Notes under the pieces: model-generated | Databases searched by the model: none | The model's input: the letters and a program-made list of their open reading frames with translations, nothing else | Told to the model about the DNA's origin: nothing | Shown: positions 5,889-9,921 of the stretch, one piece after another | Position numbering within the stretch: position 1 is the first letter of the stretch | How the letters are laid out: each line of letters starts with the position of its first letter | Position numbers and translations under genes: made by a program | Origin: PFJX01 sp031426815 | GTDB lineage: Bacteria; Pseudomonadota; Gammaproteobacteria; Burkholderiales; Thiobacillaceae | Assembly: GCA_031426815.1 (NCBI GenBank) | Contig: JASJPG010000105.1 | Location: forward strand, 1-9,921 | Length of the DNA: 9,921 nt | Direction: 5' to 3'

Positions 5889-6631
5889 CGAGACAGCCAA
5901 TCTTCGACCAGCCCCATTTGCACGTAACGCGTCAGGTCGAGTTGCAACGGCGTGATGGAAACCTTGCCCTGCGCCACGGCATAGAAATCCGTGCCTGGTC
6001 CGGCATCCTGCGCCGCCCCCGCCGCACCTACCCAATACATGGTCTGATTGCGCGGATTCACCGTTTTGACCGTGTCCTGCGCCTTGTGTCGGCGCCCCAG
6101 CCGGGTCACTTCCACCCCCTTGATCGCATCCGGCAAGACATCCGGCACATTCACGTTGAGCAACACATGCTCCGCAAATGGCTGCGCGGCAAAACGCTGC
6201 ACCAAACCGGCGACGAAATCCGCGGCGGTCTGAAAATTCTCCGACTGGATATTTGCCAGAGACACGGCAAGCGACGGAATGCCGAGCAGAAATCCTTCTG
6301 TTGCCGCCGCGACCGTGCCGGAATAAACGGTATCGTCGCCCATGTTGGCGCCATGGTTGATCCCGGAAATCACCATATCGGGCAAGCTGGGGAGCAAGCC
6401 GGTAACGGCGAGATGCACGCAGTCTGTCGGCGTGCCGTTGACGTAATGGAAGCCGCCCGGAGTCTGGCGCACCATCAACGGCCGATCCAGCGTCAATGAA
6501 TTGCTGGCGCCGCTACGGTCTCGCTCGGGCGCCACCACGGTCACTCCGTGTCCATGCCGGGAAAGTGTTGCGGCAAGGACGGCCAGTCCAGGTGCGAAGT
6601 AGCCGTCGTCATTACTGAGCAGTATCTGCAT
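5885..6631 (-). CDS. surE: 5'/3'-nucleotidase SurE
   Basis: A 248-residue metal-dependent nucleotidase/exopolyphosphatase removing 5'- or 3'-phosphates from mononucleotides in the cytoplasm, linked to stationary-phase survival. The N-terminus ILLSNDDGYFAPGL holds the metal ligands Asp8 and Asp9. Ser40 (PERDRSGASNSLT) and Asn92 in VISGINHGANMGDD fill the other conserved metal positions, followed by the YSGTVAAATEG segment (103-113). The length matches E. coli SurE (253). The ATG at 6631 gives exactly the conserved start; the leader is CU-rich with no recognisable Shine-Dalgarno. It is first in the surE-pcm-nlpD-rpoS-yrfG-crp unit, and its stop overlaps the pcm ATG. Confidence 0.96.
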   Translation of the reverse strand: MQILLSNDDGYFAPGLAVLAATLSRHGHGVTVVAPERDRSGASNSLTLDRPLMVRQTPGGFHYVNGTPTDCVHLAVTGLLPSLPDMVISGINHGANMGDDTVYSGTVAAATEGFLLGIPSLAVSLANIQSENFQTAADFVAGLVQRFAAQPFAEHVLLNVNVPDVLPDAIKGVEVTRLGRRHKAQDTVKTVNPRNQTMYWVGAAGAAQDAGPGTDFYAVAQGKVSITPLQLDLTRYVQMGLVEDWLSR

Positions 6632-6712
6632 TCGCCGCGGAAGAAGAAGAGTAAAGAGGAGTAATGGGTTCGGGAAGGAAGAAGCGGAATCCGATGTAGA
6701 CGCCGGGCGGCA

Positions 6713-6718
6713 AATATA
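6713..6718 (-). promoter_or_regulatory. Candidate -10 element for the surE operon
   Basis: On the minus strand TATATT (five of six to TATAAT) lies about 80 bp upstream of the surE ATG. The -35 position 17 bp further upstream reads TCCCCA, a poor match. A promoter is expected in this gap because surE is the first gene of the unit, but the exact element is tentative. Confidence 0.3.
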
Positions 6719-6755
6719 CCACCCTGCCGGAACGCTGGGGAACCGCTGATCAAAT

Positions 6756-6831
6756 CCAGACCCGTCATTCTGGCGCAGACATGAATCCAGTTAAATCAAT
6801 CACCTGGACACAAGTCTTCGCTGGAAGGATG
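6756..6831. repeat. Degenerate REP/MITE-like inverted repeat pair
   Basis: The arm at 6766-6790 and the arm at 6804-6831 are approximate reverse complements. Read outward from the centre, both begin CTGGA and continue through a GTCT-CGC core to GAA and ATG, with a 13-bp AT-rich centre (6791-6803). The left arm (GTCATTC ... GAATCCAG) resembles the dispersed palindromes of GTCATTCC...GGAATCCAG type common in proteobacterial intergenic DNA. A small nested inverted repeat CCAGA (6756-6760)/TCTGG (6769-6773) precedes it. It sits about 50 bp after the stop of the large exoprotein gene, so as RNA it could act as a 3'-end hairpin. There is no T-run typical of an intrinsic terminator. Confidence 0.5.
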
Positions 6832-6881
6832 AATAAATCAGCGTCTCTCTGATGTGTAACGCCACAGTAGTTCAGCTGCGA

Positions 6882-9800
6882 TCACAAGTTCAAATTTTCC
6901 ACCCAATACTTGAAGTCCACGCCCTCGCCGCTCTGGCCAATACTGAATGTCGTCGCGGACAGGATCTCCTTGCCGGACAGATCGATGCCATATTCAGCGG
7001 TATCCAGATCGGGGTCGCCGAGCCTGATGGATACATCGCCCGTGTTCGCGGCGCCCATGTTGTAGCTTGCCCTGCTCATCAAAGCGTTCAGCGTATTCGG
7101 GCTGTTCACCTGCGAAGCGAATGCACCGTTCGATGTGGACTGAATCGATGCGGCTGAGACGACCACCTGATCGATGAAATCATCGCCGGCCGCGTCATCC
7201 ACGCCACTCTGGCGTACTGCGGTGCCGTGGTTGACCAGTTGCGTATGCAACACACCATCCTTCATCACCATGAAGCGCACGGTGCCGTCCGCTGCGACGT
7301 CCTGGAACACGATGCCGCCGGGCACGTCGATGACGATCCGGTCGGCATCCACTGCCAGTACGGCACCGCTCTGGCCTTCCGCCACTCCGAGGCCGCGCAT
7401 GACGATTTCCGTGGCGCTGATGTCCAGCGCGCCGCTGCCATTGGCGTCGACGATGCGGCCGTCGACGCTTTGCAGGATGACTTGCGCGAACGTGCCGCTG
7501 GCGTGCTGCAGGCCGCTCAGGCTGACGTCGCCACCGGCACGGATTTCGACCGCGTCGTTGTTCAACGTCAGCGTCTCACCCGCTTGCATGCCGATGCCGC
7601 CGGCGACGCTGACCAGTTGCAGGACGTCGAAGCTGCTCAGTTTGGCGAGGTCGGCCGCCGTCAGGTTGAGGGCGCCGGCAACCGGGCTGCTGCCGAGATG
7701 GATGCCGTAGCTGTCCGTCACGGGTTGCAGCGTGAGCGTGCCGGCGCCCTGGATGTCGCCGTTCAGCGTGAGGCTGTCCGCTTCGATGACGATTTCGTCG
7801 CTGCCGCTGGCGGCGGTGAATTCGACATTGCCGATGGTCACCGTGCTGGCGCCCCGGATGGTCAGCGTGCCGCCGTCGAGGATCAGGTCGGCGTTGAAGG
7901 TGACGCTGCCGCTGGCTTCGATGATCAGGTCGCCGGCCAGGCTGACGCTCTGGTCGAAGGTGACGTTGGCGGCGTTTCCGATGACCAGGCCGTCCAGCGG
8001 CGTGCTGCCGCCGATGCTGCCGTGGAACACGACGCTGTCGCCGCTGGCGCTGAGGTTGAGTTGATTGGCCGTGCCGGTGTGGCCGTCGACCGTTTGCGCG
8101 AACACGATGTCGCCGCCGGCCTCGCCGCCGTTGCCGGCCGTCAGGTTGACTTCGCCTTGCACGTCCACCGCGCCGTCGGCGGTAAGCGCTTCGGCGCTGG
8201 TGCTGCCTTGCAGCGTGATCACGCCGCTGGCGTCGTCCACGTCGAGTACCAGCGGGTCAGCGAATACCAGCGGCGCGGCGGGCGTGCCGCCGATCAGGTC
8301 GATGTTCTGGCCGGCCTCGCTGCCGATGACGATTTCGCTGAAGCCGCCATCCAGGTTGTTCAGCGAGTCCGGGCTCAGGTGCAAGGTGCCGCCGCCTGCG
8401 CTGTCGCCGCCGATCTGGATGGTCAGGTCCGGGTCGGTCGGCTGGATCGCCAGTTCGCCGCCATCGCCGGTCACCGGTTGCTGGATTTCGATGCTGTCGC
8501 CGCTCAGGTTGACGTTCTGGTCGGGGCCCGCTTCGATCGGCTGAGCCAGGTCGATCAGGCCGCTGTCCGCGAAGAGCCAGGTCTGGCCCTGGCTGGCATT
8601 GACCCCGGGCGACGCGGTGGCATCGATCAGCGGATTGCTGCCGCCGCCGACTTCGACGCGATTGACGCTGATGTCATGATCGGCATTCGGGACGCTGAGG
8701 CCATCGCTTTCCAACAGGCTGATATCGCCCAACGGGGTGTTTGCCGTCAGGGTGTCGACCGCGATTTCCAGCGGATTGACATTGCCGGGCGCGGTTTGCG
8801 CGCCGATACCGTTACCCGCGACCAGGCGCAGATGAGCGGCGCCGAAGTTGAGGGTCTGGTTTGCGCCGGCCGAATCGCTATCCAGAATCAGGCCGCTGGC
8901 CATGGCGACGATATCGCCCGTGGTCTCGATATTACCGACGACCAGATCGCCGGCGCTGGCCTGATACCGGATGTTGCCGCCCTGGGACTGGCTGCTGGCG
9001 CCGACCACCATGGCGATGCTGTCGGCCTGGACATCGATACTGCCGCTGCCGGTGGCGACATCGCCCGTCGCGGATTGTGTCAATCCGGCGCCGGCCAGCA
9101 GACTCAGGTTGCCGCTGCCCGTAGTGCTGATGGCGGCGTTGACGGCCAGGGTACCGGCGGCGTCGAGCAACAGGTTGCCGCTGGCGGAAATGGCAGCCTC
9201 GGCGCTCAGGTCGTTGCCGGTCAGAACCAGAATGCCGGCACTGACCAGGCCGCTCATACCCTGCACCGAGCCGACCGTGACATCGTTTTCTTCGCTCAGA
9301 TAGAGGCCGCCGGCGCCGGCACTGGCAGCCAGGCTGGCGACGCTGAGTTCGAGCGGGTTTGCGCCCGTGCCGACAGCGCCGCCGGCAAGCAGTTTCAGAC
9401 TGCTGGCAACGAGATCCTGATCGCTGTCGCCAGCACTGTCCGCATCGACGATGTTGCCGCCGGTTGCCGTGATGGCAACGCTACCGGCCGCTGCTTCGAT
9501 GTCGCCCAGCGTGACGTTCGTCGCCGCAGTCACGCTGACATTGCCGGCCGTACCGCTGGTGGCGAATACGCTGGCAGCATTCATGGAAACGAAGCCGCTG
9601 CCGGCCTGGACATCGATAGCGCCCTCGCCGAGTGCCGTACTGCTGGTGCGAAGATCGGCGTTGGCCGCGAAAGTGACCGACTGGGCGCTGAGGACGGCGA
9701 GGTTGCCGCTGCCACTAAGTACGTCGGCATTGCTGGTGATGCCGCCGCTGGCCGCAAGGGTCTGAACCAGCACATTGCCGCTGCCGTGGGCGCTGATCGC

Positions 9801-9921
9801 GGTGTTGTCCGTGCCAGCGGCGCCATCGGCCAGCACAGAGCCATCGTTCAGGGTCAGCGTGCCGTTGAGGGTGCGCAGCACGATGCCGCCATTGCCCGCC
9901 GTGGTGCGCACGTCGGCCTGC
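6882..9921 (-). CDS. Large beta-strand-repeat exoprotein (filamentous-haemagglutinin-like), C-terminal part, runs off right edge
   Basis: The C-terminal 1013 residues of a larger protein. The frame is open to the window edge, reading Q-A-D-V before the first candidate start (a GTG at 9911), so the N-terminus is missing. The sequence is a long run of short Gly/Ala/Asn/Asp-rich strands (patterns such as GSGNLxxL, GGTLTI, AGDLVVG) typical of beta-helical filamentous-haemagglutinin or adhesin exoproteins. Numbering from 9911, it has no Cys, only five Lys (173, 757, 884, 981, 1001) and two Trp in 1009 residues, fitting a secreted acidic repeat protein. Two repeat families are visible. The last ~140 residues are less repetitive and end VDFKYWVENLNL; no autotransporter barrel, YadA anchor or LPXTG is seen. 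It may be a two-partner-secretion substrate whose transporter lies elsewhere. Function is unknown; surface adhesion or biofilm is a guess. Confidence 0.85.
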   Translation of the reverse strand, partial: QADVRTTAGNGGIVLRTLNGTLTLNDGSVLADGAAGTDNTAISAHGSGNVLVQTLAASGGITSNADVLSGSGNLAVLSAQSVTFAANADLRTSSTALGEGAIDVQAGSGFVSMNAASVFATSGTAGNVSVTAATNVTLGDIEAAAGSVAITATGGNIVDADSAGDSDQDLVASSLKLLAGGAVGTGANPLELSVASLAASAGAGGLYLSEENDVTVGSVQGMSGLVSAGILVLTGNDLSAEAAISASGNLLLDAAGTLAVNAAISTTGSGNLSLLAGAGLTQSATGDVATGSGSIDVQADSIAMVVGASSQSQGGNIRYQASAGDLVVGNIETTGDIVAMASGLILDSDSAGANQTLNFGAAHLRLVAGNGIGAQTAPGNVNPLEIAVDTLTANTPLGDISLLESDGLSVPNADHDISVNRVEVGGGSNPLIDATASPGVNASQGQTWLFADSGLIDLAQPIEAGPDQNVNLSGDSIEIQQPVTGDGGELAIQPTDPDLTIQIGGDSAGGGTLHLSPDSLNNLDGGFSEIVIGSEAGQNIDLIGGTPAAPLVFADPLVLDVDDASGVITLQGSTSAEALTADGAVDVQGEVNLTAGNGGEAGGDIVFAQTVDGHTGTANQLNLSASGDSVVFHGSIGGSTPLDGLVIGNAANVTFDQSVSLAGDLIIEASGSVTFNADLILDGGTLTIRGASTVTIGNVEFTAASGSDEIVIEADSLTLNGDIQGAGTLTLQPVTDSYGIHLGSSPVAGALNLTAADLAKLSSFDVLQLVSVAGGIGMQAGETLTLNNDAVEIRAGGDVSLSGLQHASGTFAQVILQSVDGRIVDANGSGALDISATEIVMRGLGVAEGQSGAVLAVDADRIVIDVPGGIVFQDVAADGTVRFMVMKDGVLHTQLVNHGTAVRQSGVDDAAGDDFIDQVVVSAASIQSTSNGAFASQVNSPNTLNALMSRASYNMGAANTGDVSIRLGDPDLDTAEYGIDLSGKEILSATTFSIGQSGEGVDFKYWVENLNL
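7578..7721 (-). repeat. Exoprotein repeat type B, copy 2
   Basis: Encodes about residues 731-778: YGIHLGSSPVAGALNLTAAD, then LAKLSSFDVLQLVSVAG and GIGMQ. It is the counterpart of the copy at 8289-8426; the DLAKL-type helix-like break within a strand-rich protein is the clearest common element. Confidence 0.5.
8289..8426 (-). repeat. Exoprotein repeat type B, copy 1
   Basis: Encodes about residues 496-541: LTIQIGGDSAGGGTLHLSPD, then SLNNLDGGFSEIVIGSEAG and NIDL. It shares with the segment at 7578-7721 the plan I-x-(I/L)-G ... G-(T/A)-L-x-L-(S/T)-x-x-(S/D)-L-x-x-L ... F-x-x-(I/L)-x-(I/L). Confidence 0.5.
8685..8891 (-). repeat. Exoprotein repeat type A, copy 2
   Basis: Encodes about residues 341-409: DSDSAG, then AHLRLVAGNGIGAQ, NVNPLEIAVDTLTA and GDISLLESDGLSV. 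It is the counterpart of the copy at 9270-9458, with a slightly longer spacer (QTAPGNV) before NPLE. Confidence 0.6.
9270..9458 (-). repeat. Exoprotein repeat type A, copy 1
   Basis: Encodes about residues 152-214 (numbered from 9911): a DADSAG start, then SLKLLAGGAVGTGANPLELSV, an LAAS segment and GLYLSEENDVTV. It aligns with the type A copy at 8685-8891, the shared core being L-x-L-x-AG-x-x-(I/V)-G ... NPLE-(L/I)-x-V. The two copies have diverged too far for DNA-level identity by eye, indicating an old duplication. Confidence 0.6.

Larger units (their letters stand above)
6632..6881. other. Intergenic region between exoprotein gene and surE
   Basis: A 250-bp non-coding gap. From right to left on the minus strand it holds the trailer of the exoprotein gene, the degenerate inverted repeat (6756-6831), a candidate -10 near 6713-6718 and a strongly pyrimidine-rich surE leader (about 6632-6690, purine-rich on plus). 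I find no tRNA, no convincing small ORF and no clear U-tract terminator. Confidence 0.6.

Noticed and set aside
5889..6035. N-terminal extension of pcm by 49 codons inside surE
   Set aside because: The extension is Gly/Arg/Cys-rich with no homology to Pcm and would overlap surE deeply; the ATG at 5888 or 5867 fits the family length.
6541..6768. 75-codon minus-strand frame overlapping the surE start and its promoter region
   Set aside because: It overlaps surE out of frame, covers the candidate promoter and leader, and resembles no known protein or leader peptide.
8861..9124. Arg/Trp/Pro-rich plus-strand frame opposite the exoprotein
   Set aside because: The odd composition arises from reading the complement of Gly/Ala/Asp-rich repeat codons; there is no start signal.
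7000..9900. GC-rich trinucleotide-like repetition suggesting a CRISPR or tandem DNA repeat
   Set aside because: There are no regularly spaced identical units. The repetition follows the codons of a strand-repeat protein and is explained by the coding sequence.

Overview
The window looks like chromosomal DNA from a GC-rich proteobacterium, most likely a betaproteobacterium. The grounds are the canonical surE-pcm-nlpD-rpoS gene order, an AlaC-type aminotransferase coupled to homoserine dehydrogenase, and a Crp/Fnr regulator resembling DNR. The exact order or genus cannot be fixed from sequence reading alone. All but one of the genes lie on the minus strand.

Layout from the left: (1) 1-1647, minus: the N-terminal part of homoserine dehydrogenase (hom, running off the left edge), preceded by an AlaC-like aminotransferase; the two share an ATGA stop/start overlap. 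(2) 1648-1792: a divergent intergenic region with a perfect 9-bp-stem inverted repeat. (3) 1793-2164, plus: a small Mth938/DUF498 (NDUFAF3-family) protein, the only plus-strand gene, which meets the next gene tail to tail with 2 bp between stop codons. (4) 2167-6631, minus: a tightly packed six-gene unit transcribed surE > pcm > nlpD > rpoS > yrfG-like nucleotidase > Crp/Fnr regulator. Four of its five junctions are 4-bp start/stop overlaps (ATGA, TTGA, ATGA, GTGA). The fifth, nlpD/rpoS, is either an 8-nt gap (preferred ATG) or another TTGA overlap. (5) 6632-6881: the only sizeable gap, with a candidate surE promoter, a pyrimidine-rich leader and a degenerate REP/MITE-like inverted repeat. (6) 6882-9921, minus: the C-terminal 1013 residues of a very large, Cys-free, Lys-poor beta-strand-repeat exoprotein of the filamentous-haemagglutinin type, running off the right edge.

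Functionally, the six-gene unit combines damage repair (Pcm), nucleotide dephosphorylation (SurE and the HAD nucleotidase), a cell-separation lipoprotein (NlpD), the general stress sigma factor (RpoS) and a DNR-like regulator. This looks like a stationary-phase/stress module extended downstream of rpoS by two genes. The alaC-hom pair belongs to amino-acid metabolism (alanine/aspartate family). The exoprotein is probably a secreted surface or biofilm protein unrelated to the operon.

I see no tRNA, rRNA, CRISPR array, insertion sequence or complete mobile element. No clearly undescribed system is evident. The most interesting items are the rpoS-yrfG-crp coupling, the large exoprotein with its distinctive C-terminus, and the non-coding inverted repeats.
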